A DNA stretch of 64,000 nt from an uncultured Draconibacterium sp. (GCF_963677575.1 NZ_OY782038.1:3289501-3353500); one strand, 5' to 3'. Positions 35,807 through 46,381 are shown, numbered from the stretch's first letter. Notes: generated from the sequence alone by a model not told the origin. Made by a program: numbers and translations.

Positions 35807-38800
35807 ATGAAGAAAATCTGTTTTTTTACTAAAGAGATAGCATTAATGCTATTGCTCTTTTTACTTGTACATTCTGTGGCAATAGCCCAAAATGTTACAG
35901 TTAGTGGTACCGTTACAGATGAAGACGGAGAGCCGCTTCCTGGTGTAACGGTTGCTGTTGTAGGTCAAACTGCAGTGGGAACAGTAACTAACTTTGACGG
36001 TATTTACGAACTGAAAGTTGCCGGCGACGCACAACTGAGCTTTCGATTTGTTGGTTTCACACAACAAACCATCGATGTTGGTGGCAGAACGACCATTGAC
36101 ATTACCTTAAAACCCGATTTGGTTGGGTTAGACGAGGTAGTGGTTATTGGCTATGGTACTCAACGAAAAGAAGCAGTAACAGGATCTGTAGCCTCGGTGG
36201 GCGGCGAGCAAATGCGCGAAGTTCCTTCTTCAAACATTTCGCAGGCTTTGCAAGGTCGTGTTGCCGGTGTTGAAATGTCGCAAACATCAACAAAACCGGG
36301 AGCCAGCATGCAAATTCGGATTCGTGGTACACGTTCGCTGAATGCGAGTAACGACCCGTTGGTAGTACTCGACGGAATTCCATTTGCAGGCTCGATTGGC
36401 GATATTAGTCCCAGCGACATTAAAAGTGTTGATATTCTGAAAGATGCATCAGCTACAGCCATTTATGGTTCCCGTGGTGCAAACGGTGTTATCCTGGTAA
36501 CAACAAATAAAGGCTACAAAGGCCAAAAAGCAACTTTTAGCTTCAACAGTTATTATGGCATTAAAGATGCCATAGAGTTTCCGATGATGAACGGGGCAGA
36601 ATTTGCTGAACTCAGAGCTGTACGTGGTCAGTACGCTAATTCATTGGAAGAATCAGACGATGTAGATACAAACTGGCAGGATTTATTGTACCGAACAGGT
36701 ATTGTGACCAGCAGTGATTTGGGAGTTTCGGGCGGTATGGAGAAAGGTTCGTACAGCTTTGGCGTAGGATATTATAAAGATGAGGCTGTTTTACCGGGCC
36801 AGGAATATGAGCGTTTTTCGCTTCGTGCCAGTTTGGATCAGGAGATTGGAGAATATGTACGCGTAGGTTTTTCTTCTAACAACAGCTATTCCATTTCAGA
36901 TGGTAACAACCTGGGTTTGTATAATACTTTAAGTGCATCGCCGCTTGTTGATCCGAAAAATGAAGATGGAACCTGGAAAAGAACCATAAAAATGCCTTCT
37001 GACGAACAATTCTTATATTCCAAAGAAATTATTGAAGGTTTAGGCGATAAGTGGATTGATCAGGACAAATCGTATGGTACTTACAACAATATTTATGGTG
37101 AAGTTAAAATACCCGGCGTAGAAGGACTAAAATACAGGGCAAATATAGGCTTAAACCTTCGCTCCGTTCACGGAGGTGCTTACACTGGTCAGGGTGTATT
37201 TTCAATTAACCCTACAACAGAATCAACAGCCTCTGTAAACAACTCGTTAAATACAAACTGGGCGATTGAGAATTTGTTGACTTTTGATCGGGTCTTCGAA
37301 GAAAAACACCATGTAAATGTAGTTGCTTTGTATTCGGCCGAGGAAACTTCTTACAACAGTTCTTACATTGCTGCAAGAGATATTCCGGCTGACCATTTTC
37401 AATTTTACAACCTGGGACGTGCTGATGGAGAAATAACCATTAATCCGGATTATCAGGGGTATTATAAAAGTGGATTGAAGTCGTATATGGGACGTGTAAT
37501 GTATTCTTACGACGACCGTTACATGATAACAGCTACTATTCGTTCCGATGGCTCTTCAAGGCTTGCCGATGGACAAAAATGGCATACTTACCCTGCGGTA
37601 TCGGTAGGATGGAATTTGGGCGAAGAAAGTTTTATGCAAAGTATTTCACCCATTAACCAATTAAAAATACGCGCGGGTTACGGGCAAACTTCTAACCAAT
37701 CGGTTAGTCCTTATGCAACACTCGGACGTTTAGCAACAAGACCGTACAACTTTGGCGAAGAAGTTGGCATAGGCTATTATGTTTCGGAACTGCCCAATAA
37801 CGATTTAGGATGGGAGTACTCGGAAACAGTCAACCTTGGTCTCGACTTTACTTTGTTCGACGGGCGCTTATCAGGTACGGCCGAATATTACGTAACAAAT
37901 ACAAAAGATCTTCTTTTAAGGTTAAACCTGCCTCCTACATCTGGCGTGGGAAGTTATATGGGCAACATTGGCGAAACACAGAACAAAGGATTTGAATTAT
38001 CATTAAACGGAACAATTATAGATGATTTGAATGGCTTTTCATGGGACGCCGGTGTAAACCTTTATGCCAACCGTAATAAACTGGTAGCGCTTGCTTCCGG
38101 TCAAACTGAAGATAAAGGAAACTGGTGGTTTGTAGGCTACCCGATTGATGTAATTTACGATTATAAATACGTTGGGTTGTGGCAGTTAGGCGACGAATAC
38201 ATGAACATTTATGAACCGGGAGGAAATCCGGGAATGATTAAAGTAGAATATACCGGAGAGTATAATGAAGATGGATCACCGGTTAGGGCTATTGGAGCTG
38301 ACGACCGTCAACCAATGTCTCTCGAACCCGATTTACAGGGAGGATTTAACACCCGTTTTGCTTATAAAGGATTGGACCTGAGTATTGTTGGCGCCTTTAA
38401 AATTGGTGGAAAATTAATCAGTACTTTATATTCATCATCAGGTTATTTAAATATGATGACAGGCCGCCGGAATAATGTAAAAGTTGATTACTGGACACCG
38501 GAAAACTACGATGCAAGATATCCTGCACCAGAAGGTTTGATCAGTAATGATAATCCTAAATACGGAAGTACATTAGGTTATTTTGATGCTTCGTATCTGA
38601 AAATACGCACTATTTCTTTAGGATATAATTTCGATAATATCGAGTGGTTAAAAGATAAAGGAATTACTAAGCTGCGTGTTTATGCTTCGGCACAAAATCC
38701 ATTTGTATTCTTTTCGCCATATAACGATGAATCGGGAATGGATCCTGAAACCAACTCTTTTGGCGACGAAAATGCAGCAACTAAAGAAACATACAAGTCG

Positions 38801-38872
38801 CGTTTGTTGACAATTGGTACGAATACGCCTGCTACAAAGAATTATTTGGTTGGCATAAACTTAACATTCTAA
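35807..38872 (+). CDS. SusC/RagA-family TonB-dependent outer-membrane transporter
   Basis: A 1021-residue TonB-dependent receptor. It has a signal peptide, a CarboxypepD_reg-like domain (VSGTVTDEDGEPLPGVTV to about residue 105), the linker DEVVVIGYGTQRKE, a plug with DILKDASATAIYGSRGANGVI, and the beta barrel ending in a terminal Phe strand (YLVGINLTF). It imports xylo-oligosaccharides with its SusD partner. There is no STN domain, as expected for a transporter whose control comes from an HTCS. Confidence 0.95.
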   Translation: MKKICFFTKEIALMLLLFLLVHSVAIAQNVTVSGTVTDEDGEPLPGVTVAVVGQTAVGTVTNFDGIYELKVAGDAQLSFRFVGFTQQTIDVGGRTTIDITLKPDLVGLDEVVVIGYGTQRKEAVTGSVASVGGEQMREVPSSNISQALQGRVAGVEMSQTSTKPGASMQIRIRGTRSLNASNDPLVVLDGIPFAGSIGDISPSDIKSVDILKDASATAIYGSRGANGVILVTTNKGYKGQKATFSFNSYYGIKDAIEFPMMNGAEFAELRAVRGQYANSLEESDDVDTNWQDLLYRTGIVTSSDLGVSGGMEKGSYSFGVGYYKDEAVLPGQEYERFSLRASLDQEIGEYVRVGFSSNNSYSISDGNNLGLYNTLSASPLVDPKNEDGTWKRTIKMPSDEQFLYSKEIIEGLGDKWIDQDKSYGTYNNIYGEVKIPGVEGLKYRANIGLNLRSVHGGAYTGQGVFSINPTTESTASVNNSLNTNWAIENLLTFDRVFEEKHHVNVVALYSAEETSYNSSYIAARDIPADHFQFYNLGRADGEITINPDYQGYYKSGLKSYMGRVMYSYDDRYMITATIRSDGSSRLADGQKWHTYPAVSVGWNLGEESFMQSISPINQLKIRAGYGQTSNQSVSPYATLGRLATRPYNFGEEVGIGYYVSELPNNDLGWEYSETVNLGLDFTLFDGRLSGTAEYYVTNTKDLLLRLNLPPTSGVGSYMGNIGETQNKGFELSLNGTIIDDLNGFSWDAGVNLYANRNKLVALASGQTEDKGNWWFVGYPIDVIYDYKYVGLWQLGDEYMNIYEPGGNPGMIKVEYTGEYNEDGSPVRAIGADDRQPMSLEPDLQGGFNTRFAYKGLDLSIVGAFKIGGKLISTLYSSSGYLNMMTGRRNNVKVDYWTPENYDARYPAPEGLISNDNPKYGSTLGYFDASYLKIRTISLGYNFDNIEWLKDKGITKLRVYASAQNPFVFFSPYNDESGMDPETNSFGDENAATKETYKSRLLTIGTNTPATKNYLVGINLTF

Positions 38873-38903
38873 TCTAAATTGTAACCTTAAAGAAGACATT
38901 ATA

Positions 38904-40847
38904 ATGAAAAGAAAAATAATCACAAAAATAGGAGCAGCGTTAGTAGCCCTGTTCTTTGTCGTTGGGTGTAGCGATATCCTTGAAGAACATCCACGCAATA
39001 TCTATGAGCCCGGTTTCTTTAAAACTGAAAATGGTGTAATGGGAGGTTTAACATCATTGTATGCACACCTGCGTTGGATATATGGGCAGGCATATTATTA
39101 CAATACCTGCGAAACAGGTACCGATGAATATACCTGGGGGCAGAGTGCTGATGCAAACTTTAAAGATCATGACCATTCGGGCGAGGGACAACTAACGCCC
39201 AGCACCAGTCGTTCTGATGCAATTTGGAATGTAACGTTTACCAACATCAATACGGCAAGTGGTATTATCGAAAATGCTTCAGATGTAGGTCTCTCGGATG
39301 CTTTAATTGGTGAAGCTACTTTCTTCCGTGCATTTGACTATTTCCTGCTTGTTCAAACATTTGGAGGTGTTCCTCTTGATTTGGGATCGGGCGAGTTGAA
39401 ATTTAATGCAACTCCTGCCCGTACTTCTGTGCGCAACACCGTACCCGAAGTGTATACAAAGTGTGTTTTCCCTGATTTATTGTATGCAGTGGAAAACCTT
39501 CCGGCCGATCCCCGTTTAACAGGTGCAGTAACCAAAACTGTGGCCCGTCTGTTCCTGGCAAAAGCCTATTTAACTTACGGATGGTGGTTAGAAAATCCAA
39601 GCAGTATTCCAACTTATCCGGCGGCTGACAGGATTGATCCTGATGGTCATGATGCTCAATGGTATTTTCAGCAGGCCTACGATGTGGCCCTGGCTGCCAT
39701 TAATGATCCCGGGCCTTATGCCTTGCAGGAAACCTATTATGATGTAAATCTGGCGGAGAATGAACGTAATAGCGAACAACTATTATACGCCGACCATACT
39801 GAAACAAGCGAATATTATAATGGTGGAAGCCTTACTTATGGTTCCGGTGGTGTTCCTGATAATTTTGCAGTATGGATGGTAACATGTAACGTTTATGTAA
39901 TGAATGCACTTGATGCGGGCGGAGACCAGGTGCAGAGTGTTTGGCGTTCAGCCGCCCAGTCTTATGGTCGTCCATGGACTCGTATGGCTCCTCCCATTGA
40001 GGTATTTACCGAAACCTTTGCCGATAAAACCCATGATTCGCGCTACGATGGAACTTTTGTTACCAGCTATCGCGGAAACTGGAATTTGGATGGTGCAGCT
40101 CCTGAAACTGACGTATTGTATAATGCAAACGGCTTGGAAGTTAAGCCCGGCGATGCTATTCTTACTTTTTTGCCGGATGACAGTCAAACTCCGAATTACA
40201 GCGGAACCTTTAATAACGGTGGCAATATGGGAGGCGGAGAAATATCAGGTAGATCTGATTATGTTATTGCGCCAAGCGGTATAAGTCGTCGTTCATATCC
40301 CGGCCTCTGGAAACTAGGTACTTATCGTACCGATAACGAAGGTGGATTAGGACAGCCAAATGCTGGTCTTACCCGTCCGTTTTACGTTGCTAAGTTTTCT
40401 GAGCTTTACCTGGTTGCAGCCGAAGCAGCAGTAAAAGGTGCTTCAGGTTCTATGTCTGCCAGAGATTTGCTTAACGTACTTCGTGCACGTGCAGGTAAAT
40501 GGCGGTGGGACAATGGAAACAATGTTGAGAAGGTTGCAGATTATAGTGCCGAAATGGTTGCTGCTACTCCTCAGGATATTGATATTGATTATGTTTTGGC
40601 AGAACGTTCGCGTGAATTGTTCGGAGAAGGCTATCGCTGGTACGATTTGGTACGCACCCAGAAATGGAGCGAGGTTGCAGCTACATTTACCATTTGCGGT
40701 AGCGAAGTTAGCGATCATACTCCGGTTGAATATTCGCGTGATATTGCTGACTATCTTTACTTGCGTCCTATTCCTCAGGGACAGCTTGATGCCCTGGAAA
40801 TGACCGATGCAGAAAAAGCTGAATACCAAAATCCTGGCTATAATTAG
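38904..40847 (+). CDS. SusD/RagB-family glycan-binding lipoprotein
   Basis: A 647-residue surface lipoprotein with lipobox VVGC (Cys about 22), followed by SDILEEHP. It contains the tetratricopeptide-like SusD fold (FRAFDYFLLVQTFGGVPL, VARLFLAKAYLTYGWW) and the C-terminal part with ELYLVAAEAAVKG and LAERSRELFGEGYRWYDLVRTQ. It lies 31 bp after susC and forms the lid of that transporter, capturing xylan fragments. Confidence 0.95.
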   Translation: MKRKIITKIGAALVALFFVVGCSDILEEHPRNIYEPGFFKTENGVMGGLTSLYAHLRWIYGQAYYYNTCETGTDEYTWGQSADANFKDHDHSGEGQLTPSTSRSDAIWNVTFTNINTASGIIENASDVGLSDALIGEATFFRAFDYFLLVQTFGGVPLDLGSGELKFNATPARTSVRNTVPEVYTKCVFPDLLYAVENLPADPRLTGAVTKTVARLFLAKAYLTYGWWLENPSSIPTYPAADRIDPDGHDAQWYFQQAYDVALAAINDPGPYALQETYYDVNLAENERNSEQLLYADHTETSEYYNGGSLTYGSGGVPDNFAVWMVTCNVYVMNALDAGGDQVQSVWRSAAQSYGRPWTRMAPPIEVFTETFADKTHDSRYDGTFVTSYRGNWNLDGAAPETDVLYNANGLEVKPGDAILTFLPDDSQTPNYSGTFNNGGNMGGGEISGRSDYVIAPSGISRRSYPGLWKLGTYRTDNEGGLGQPNAGLTRPFYVAKFSELYLVAAEAAVKGASGSMSARDLLNVLRARAGKWRWDNGNNVEKVADYSAEMVAATPQDIDIDYVLAERSRELFGEGYRWYDLVRTQKWSEVAATFTICGSEVSDHTPVEYSRDIADYLYLRPIPQGQLDALEMTDAEKAEYQNPGYN

Positions 40848-40883
40848 AATGGGTAGATAATTGAATGATTAAAGACAATAAAA

Positions 40884-42842
40884 ATGAAAAATTATATAAA
40901 AATTCTTTTGCTGGGCTCTTTGTCAATCTTTCTTTTAACAACAGGTTGTAAAGAAGATGAGGCATTCGCTCCCGTAAATATCACAGAAATGAGTGTAGAC
41001 TCAGCCTATCCACTCGATGTGATAACAATTTCCGGTTCTAACCTCGAAACAGTTCAGTCTGCATGGGTGGGAACCGAAGAAGCGGTGTTTATGTACAATG
41101 GTACGGCTATCGATTTAACTATTCCTGAAGATGCTAAAATTGGTAGTTCGTTTATAACATTGGTTGTTGCATCAGAATACCGTGTGGTAACCGGATTTGA
41201 AGTTCTGTTACGACCAACTCCGGTTGTTCAGTCACTTAATTCGTCGGCAGTGGCGCCCGGATCAGAGTTAACGATTAAAGGTTTGTCTCTTAATGCTGAA
41301 TACAATCCATCGGTTACAATCGGTGGTGTAACGGCAAATATTACTTCAAATACCGAAACCGAATTAAAAGTAACAGTACCTGCTTTAGAGGCCTACGAGG
41401 AAGCAGAAGTTGAAGTAACAACTATGCACGGTACATCAAAATCAGATTTCTTGTTCTTTGCAGGCGAAAACCTGATTGTGAATGGAGAACTGGATATGGG
41501 TAGCGGTAATGATTTCGATAACTGGACAAAACTAAACGGTGGCGACCAAATGACTGAGGTAAGCGGCGATGATGCCTACTACGGAAGATCGATGAGAGTT
41601 GTAGGTGCTGCCAGTAATCCTTGGAATACGCAGTTTGCCAGCGATCCTGTTATGCTGATGGAAAATACAGAATATACTGTTGTTATTTTGGCAAAAGCCG
41701 AACTCGATGGAGCAATAATGAGGGTTTCAGCATCGCAGTGGCCTGATGATTATTTCTATGGCGACGATGTTGAATTGACAACCGATTGGCAACAATATGC
41801 CTGGACGTTTACCGGACAAGAGCTGGAAAACGGCACCCGAATCGTACTGGATATGGGACATACCGATGTTCCGTTTGTAGTGGATAATATTACGCTGATT
41901 CAAGGAGCTTCTGCGCCTGTTGGAAGCTCTCCTGAACTATTGACCAATGGAAGTTTCGAAGAGGATCTTACCGGCTGGGAAGTGCTGAACGGAGCTGACA
42001 ATGCCGAGATTACTGCTGCCGAATCATATTGCGGAAGTAAATCGCTGAAAGTTGTTGGAGCCGGTGGTAATCCATGGGATGTACAAATTGCTGCCAATGC
42101 TTTGGAACTGGAAGTAGGAATGCAGTATGAATTGGGATTCTGGGCAAAAGCAGCAGGCGAAGAAGGTTTCTTCCGGGTGTCTGCATCAAAATACGATGGT
42201 CAGGGTAGCGATTTCTTATACTCGCCTGATTTTGCGTTGACCACTGACTGGGCTTATTATTCAGTGGTGTTTGAAGCAAAAACTACAGCAACCGGCGACG
42301 TTAACATTGTTATTGATGCCGGAGCAACAACACAAACAATGTACATTGATGCAATGAGCCTCAAAGAATATGTTACAAGAGAAAGTGAATATGCAAATGG
42401 CGGATTTGAAGAAGATCTTACCGGATGGGAAGTTTTGAATGGAGCTGATAATGCATCAGTAACAGCAGCTGAATCCTACGAAGGAGATAAATCGCTGAAA
42501 GTTATTGGAGCCGGTGGAAACCCATGGGATGTACAAATTGCAGCCGATGCCGTGGCACTTACTGTTGGTCAGCAATACAAAGTAAGTTTTTGGGCAAAAG
42601 CAGCTGGCGAAGAAGGTTTCTTCAGAATATCGGCCTCGCAGTACGACGGACAGGGTAGCGACTTCTTTTACTCGCCAGATTTTAACCTTACAACCGAATG
42701 GGCTTATTACTCAAAGGTTTTCGAAGCTAAAACCACTGCAACCGGAGATGTTAGGGTGTTGATAGATGCCGGAGCTACTACGCAAACGCTGTATATCGAC
42801 AATCTTATTATTGCCGAATACGATGAGCCGTGTGGAGAATAA
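40884..42842 (+). CDS. SusE-position lipoprotein with two IPT/TIG and three carbohydrate-binding modules
   Basis: A 652-residue surface lipoprotein with lipobox TTGC. Residues about 25-110 and 111-192 are IPT/TIG-like folds. Three jelly-roll modules of the CBM4/9 type follow: about 193-345, 350-500 and 501-648, each opening with NGxFEEDLTGW-like motifs. The second and third are close copies (period 450 bp, 150 codons). No catalytic domain is seen. It sits directly after susD, the usual place of surface glycan-binding proteins, and probably binds xylan. The precise CBM family was not resolved. Confidence 0.8.
   Translation: MKNYIKILLLGSLSIFLLTTGCKEDEAFAPVNITEMSVDSAYPLDVITISGSNLETVQSAWVGTEEAVFMYNGTAIDLTIPEDAKIGSSFITLVVASEYRVVTGFEVLLRPTPVVQSLNSSAVAPGSELTIKGLSLNAEYNPSVTIGGVTANITSNTETELKVTVPALEAYEEAEVEVTTMHGTSKSDFLFFAGENLIVNGELDMGSGNDFDNWTKLNGGDQMTEVSGDDAYYGRSMRVVGAASNPWNTQFASDPVMLMENTEYTVVILAKAELDGAIMRVSASQWPDDYFYGDDVELTTDWQQYAWTFTGQELENGTRIVLDMGHTDVPFVVDNITLIQGASAPVGSSPELLTNGSFEEDLTGWEVLNGADNAEITAAESYCGSKSLKVVGAGGNPWDVQIAANALELEVGMQYELGFWAKAAGEEGFFRVSASKYDGQGSDFLYSPDFALTTDWAYYSVVFEAKTTATGDVNIVIDAGATTQTMYIDAMSLKEYVTRESEYANGGFEEDLTGWEVLNGADNASVTAAESYEGDKSLKVIGAGGNPWDVQIAADAVALTVGQQYKVSFWAKAAGEEGFFRISASQYDGQGSDFFYSPDFNLTTEWAYYSKVFEAKTTATGDVRVLIDAGATTQTLYIDNLIIAEYDEPCGE
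41943..42372 (+). repeat. Duplicated CBM module, first copy
   Basis: Encodes a module beginning with FEEDLTGWEVLNGADNA. It aligns without gaps to the next 450 bp, for example at CCATGGGAT (42072 and 42522) and GATCTTACC (41964 and 42414). The high similarity in both protein and DNA implies a fairly recent tandem duplication. Confidence 0.85.
42393..42822 (+). repeat. Duplicated CBM module, second copy
   Basis: Exactly 450 bp downstream of the first copy and in the same frame. The differences are mainly single substitutions, many at third codon positions. Confidence 0.85.
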
Positions 42843-42860
42843 TATCGAATATTAAAATCA

Positions 42861-42894
42861 AAAGGATAACTGCCGTAACTGGCAGTTATCCTTT
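42861..42894 (+). terminator. Strong hairpin after the SusCDE genes
   Basis: AAAGGATAACTGCC pairs perfectly with GGCAGTTATCCTTT (14 bp, 6-nt loop), just past the lipoprotein stop. It should end or attenuate transcription before the enzyme genes, giving more of the binding and transport proteins than of the enzymes. Confidence 0.85.
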
Positions 42895-42970
42895 AAATCT
42901 TATAATCGGAACAAGAAAAATCCCGACAAATAAAAAAGGAGATGTTTAACAATTGGAAGTCAACTATCAA

Positions 42971-44728
42971 ATGAGAAATAGAAAATTAAATCCAGCGAAA
43001 TGGATGCTGACCATCATCTTTGTATTATCCTTCACTGCTATAGTTTGCGGGCAGGATAATACAAAGGTCAGGGTAAAAAACAGTCCTGTTTTTCTGGAGG
43101 CAACTTACCAGGGGAACGACAAAATTTATCAGGAGAATCCTTTGGAAACCGATGAGTTTTACAATCCAATTTTGCAGGGTTGTTACCCCGATCCGTCGAT
43201 TACACGAAAAGGTGACGATTATTTTCTGGTTACTTCGTCGTTTGTAATGTTTCCGGGTGTGCCTATTTTCCATTCAAAAGATCTGGTTAACTGGAAACAA
43301 ATCGGTCATGTACTTGAGAGTAAATCTCAATTGCGGATAGCCAACCTCGGAATCAGCAGAGGCGTTTATGCCCCTGCAATCCGCTACAATCCACACAACG
43401 ATACGTTTTACATGATAACCACCCAGGTTGCAGGCGATTTGGGAAATATGGTGGTAAAAACACAAGATCCGTTTGATGGGTGGAGCGAACCTTACAAGTT
43501 AAATTTCAATGGTATCGATCCTTCTCTGTTTTTCGATGACGATGGAAAAGCTTATGTGGTGCATAACGATGCTCCCGATGTCGGAAAAGAATTGTACCAG
43601 GGACACCGTGTAATAAAAATTTGGGAGTACGATCTGGAAAACGATCAGGTGATTAAAGGCACCGATAAAATTATAGTTGACGGCGGTGTTGATATTACTA
43701 AAAAACCGATTTGGATTGAAGCACCTCATCTTTATAAAAAAGACGGGCGCTACTATTTGATGTGCGCCGAAGGAGGTACAGGTGGCTGGCACAGCGAGGT
43801 AATTTTTGTAAGCGATAAACCCGATGGGCCATTTATTCCGGCGGCTAATAATCCGATTCTTACGCAGCGCTATTTTCCTGCCGGCCGCACCAATAAAGTG
43901 GATTGGGCCGGCCATGCCGATTTGGTTCTCGGACCTAACGATCAGTATTACGGTGTGTTTTTGGCGGTTCGTCCAAACGAAAAACAACGTGTAAATACCG
44001 GTCGCGAGACCTTTATTTTACCGGTCGACTGGTCGGGCGATTTCCCGGTATTTGTAAACGGACTTGTACCAATGCAACCCAAGTTGAAAATGCCAGACGG
44101 CGTTGAAAATGAAACCGGAAAAGATGGCTTCTTACCCAACGGAAATTTCTCTTACACCGAGGATTTCTCATCCGAAAAACTGGATTATCGCTGGATTGGA
44201 CTGAGAGGCCCCCGTGAAGATTTTATTTCCAAAACTGAAAACGGATTGCAAATCAATCCTTTTGAGGTAAATATTGCAGAAGTAAAACCTACTTCCACAC
44301 TTTTTTACAGGCAACAGCACAATGCTTTTTCATTCTCTGCTACTATGGATTATATTCCTGAATCGGAGAAAGATATGGCAGGGCTGGTTTGTCTGCAAAA
44401 CGAAAAATCGAACTATGTATTTGGCATGACCAAGAAAGGCAGCGAGTACTATATTTTGCTCGAACGTAACGAATGGCCCGGAAGAATCGGGGAACATAAA
44501 TCAACACTTGTTGCCAGTAATAAAATTGAAATTAAAGGTGCTGTAAAACTGCAGGTGAAAGCCAATGGCGATGATTATGAATTTGTGTACTCAACCAACG
44601 GGAAGGACTTTGTGAATTTGGGAGGCATTGTTTCGGGCGATATACTTTCAACCGATGTTGCGGGAGGATTTACCGGGGCGTTAATAGGTTTATACGCTAC
44701 CTCTGCAAATGATATAATCCCGGAGTAA
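42971..44728 (+). CDS. GH43 beta-xylosidase/arabinofuranosidase with C-terminal lectin-like domain
   Basis: A 585-residue exported glycoside hydrolase. After a signal peptide (cleavage near VCGQ), a five-bladed propeller carries the family acid triad: Asp in CYPDPSITRKGD, Asp in GIDPSLFFDDDG and Glu in WIEAPHLYKKDGR. A concanavalin-like C-terminal domain (about 380-580) is usual for GH43 subfamily 12 xylosidases. It should trim xylose or arabinose from xylo-oligosaccharides. A TTG at 42953 follows an AAAGGAG sequence, so translation might begin there; the ATG at 42971 gives the cleaner signal peptide. Confidence 0.88.
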   Translation: MRNRKLNPAKWMLTIIFVLSFTAIVCGQDNTKVRVKNSPVFLEATYQGNDKIYQENPLETDEFYNPILQGCYPDPSITRKGDDYFLVTSSFVMFPGVPIFHSKDLVNWKQIGHVLESKSQLRIANLGISRGVYAPAIRYNPHNDTFYMITTQVAGDLGNMVVKTQDPFDGWSEPYKLNFNGIDPSLFFDDDGKAYVVHNDAPDVGKELYQGHRVIKIWEYDLENDQVIKGTDKIIVDGGVDITKKPIWIEAPHLYKKDGRYYLMCAEGGTGGWHSEVIFVSDKPDGPFIPAANNPILTQRYFPAGRTNKVDWAGHADLVLGPNDQYYGVFLAVRPNEKQRVNTGRETFILPVDWSGDFPVFVNGLVPMQPKLKMPDGVENETGKDGFLPNGNFSYTEDFSSEKLDYRWIGLRGPREDFISKTENGLQINPFEVNIAEVKPTSTLFYRQQHNAFSFSATMDYIPESEKDMAGLVCLQNEKSNYVFGMTKKGSEYYILLERNEWPGRIGEHKSTLVASNKIEIKGAVKLQVKANGDDYEFVYSTNGKDFVNLGGIVSGDILSTDVAGGFTGALIGLYATSANDIIPE

Positions 44729-44791
44729 AGAACAACTGAATAGTAGAAATAGAGCGATAAAAATTGGAAAATAGTAGATAGAAAAGACTTA

Positions 44792-46381
44792 ATGATAAAG
44801 ACGTTTAAAATACTGCTTTCGTTAATATTCCTTGTTGCCGGTAATATACAAATGCTGGCTCAAAGGCCGCAAAATCCAATTATTTATTCCGACGTTCCGG
44901 ATGTTTCGATGATACGGACGGGTGAGGCATATTACATGAGCAGTACAACTATGCATATGTCGCCGGGTGTCCCGATCATGAAGTCAACAGATCTGGTTAA
45001 TTGGGAAATTGTAAGCTATTGTTACGACACGTTGGAAGATACCGCTGCTTTAAACCTGGAAAGCGGGCAAAACGCTTACGGGAAAGGAACGTGGGCAAGT
45101 TGTATGCGCTACCACGATGGTACTTTCTATGTCAGTACTTTTTCGTCGACAACAGGAAAAACGTATATCTACAAAACAAAAAATATTGAAGGTGGCAAGT
45201 GGGAAAAGATAAGTTTTTCACCTTCCTATCACGATCACACCCTGTTTTTCGATGATGACAATCGCATTTATATGATTTGGGGTGCAGGAGAACTTTCGAT
45301 TGTAGAATTGAAAAATGACTTTTCAGGAGTAAAAGAAGATACCAAAAGAGTGTTGATTGACGAAGCCAGCGCACCTGTCGGTGAAGATATAGCACTACGT
45401 GCCGAAGGTTCTCAGCTGTTTAAAATTCAGGGGAAATACTATTTGTTTAATATTTGCTGGCCACGGGGCGGTATGCGAACGGTTGTTGTTCATCGCGCCG
45501 AAAATATTAACGGGCCCTGGGAAGGAAAGGTGGTATTGCAAGACAGAGGTATCGCCCAGGGAGGACTTGTAAATACGCCCGATGGCGAGTGGTTTTCCTA
45601 CTTGTTTCGGGATATGGGATCAGTTGGACGAATACCTTATATGGTTCCCGTTAAGTGGGAAAATGGCTGGCCGGTATTGGGAATTGGCGGTAAAGTCCCC
45701 GATGTTCTCAATCTGCCTGAAAATACCGGACCTATACCAAGAATTGTTAACTCTGATGATTTTTCACGTAAAAATGATGAACCCGATTTGCCGTTGGTTT
45801 GGCAATGGAACCATAATCCGGATAATACACTGTGGTCGCTTAAGGAACGATCGGGTTATTTGCGCCTGAAAACCGGCCGTGTTGACGAAAATATTGAACA
45901 GGCAAGGAATACTTTGACACAAAGAACTATAGGACCGGTTTGTTCCGCATCAACTTTAATTGATGTTTCGAATATGAAAGACGGCGATTGTGCAGGTCTG
46001 GTATTGTTTCAAAAAAAATATGGCTGGGTGGGTATAAAATCTGAGAATGGTGAAAAATATATTGTAATGGTTGGAGTTAACCAGGGTTTCGATGAAAATT
46101 CCAGGCCAACTTATTTAACCAAAGAATTTGAGCGTTTGCCTTTAAATCAGGAAATAGTCTACCTGAAGGCTGAATGCGATTTTACAAACTTAAAGGATGT
46201 TGCCGATTTCTATTATAGTCTCGATGGCGAAACATGGATGAAAATTGGGAATCAACTTAAAATGGAATATAGTTTACCGCAACATTTTATGGGGTATCGA
46301 TTTGGATTGTTTAACTATTCCACAAAAACTCCCGGCGGGTATGTCGATTTCGACTGGATGAAAATTGTGGATAAAATATAA
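44792..46381 (+). CDS. GH43 family exported glycosidase
   Basis: A 529-residue protein with a signal peptide (cleavage near MLAQ) and a GH43 propeller: Asp in IYSDVPDVSMIR, Asp in SYHDHTLFFDDDNR and Glu in ALRAEGSQLFKIQGKYY. The C-terminal half is a concanavalin-like domain (about 325-525), as in beta-xylosidases. It differs clearly in sequence from the preceding GH43, suggesting another substrate or linkage. Gap to the previous gene is about 60 bp; the next gene follows after 9 nt. Confidence 0.85.
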   Translation: MIKTFKILLSLIFLVAGNIQMLAQRPQNPIIYSDVPDVSMIRTGEAYYMSSTTMHMSPGVPIMKSTDLVNWEIVSYCYDTLEDTAALNLESGQNAYGKGTWASCMRYHDGTFYVSTFSSTTGKTYIYKTKNIEGGKWEKISFSPSYHDHTLFFDDDNRIYMIWGAGELSIVELKNDFSGVKEDTKRVLIDEASAPVGEDIALRAEGSQLFKIQGKYYLFNICWPRGGMRTVVVHRAENINGPWEGKVVLQDRGIAQGGLVNTPDGEWFSYLFRDMGSVGRIPYMVPVKWENGWPVLGIGGKVPDVLNLPENTGPIPRIVNSDDFSRKNDEPDLPLVWQWNHNPDNTLWSLKERSGYLRLKTGRVDENIEQARNTLTQRTIGPVCSASTLIDVSNMKDGDCAGLVLFQKKYGWVGIKSENGEKYIVMVGVNQGFDENSRPTYLTKEFERLPLNQEIVYLKAECDFTNLKDVADFYYSLDGETWMKIGNQLKMEYSLPQHFMGYRFGLFNYSTKTPGGYVDFDWMKIVDKI

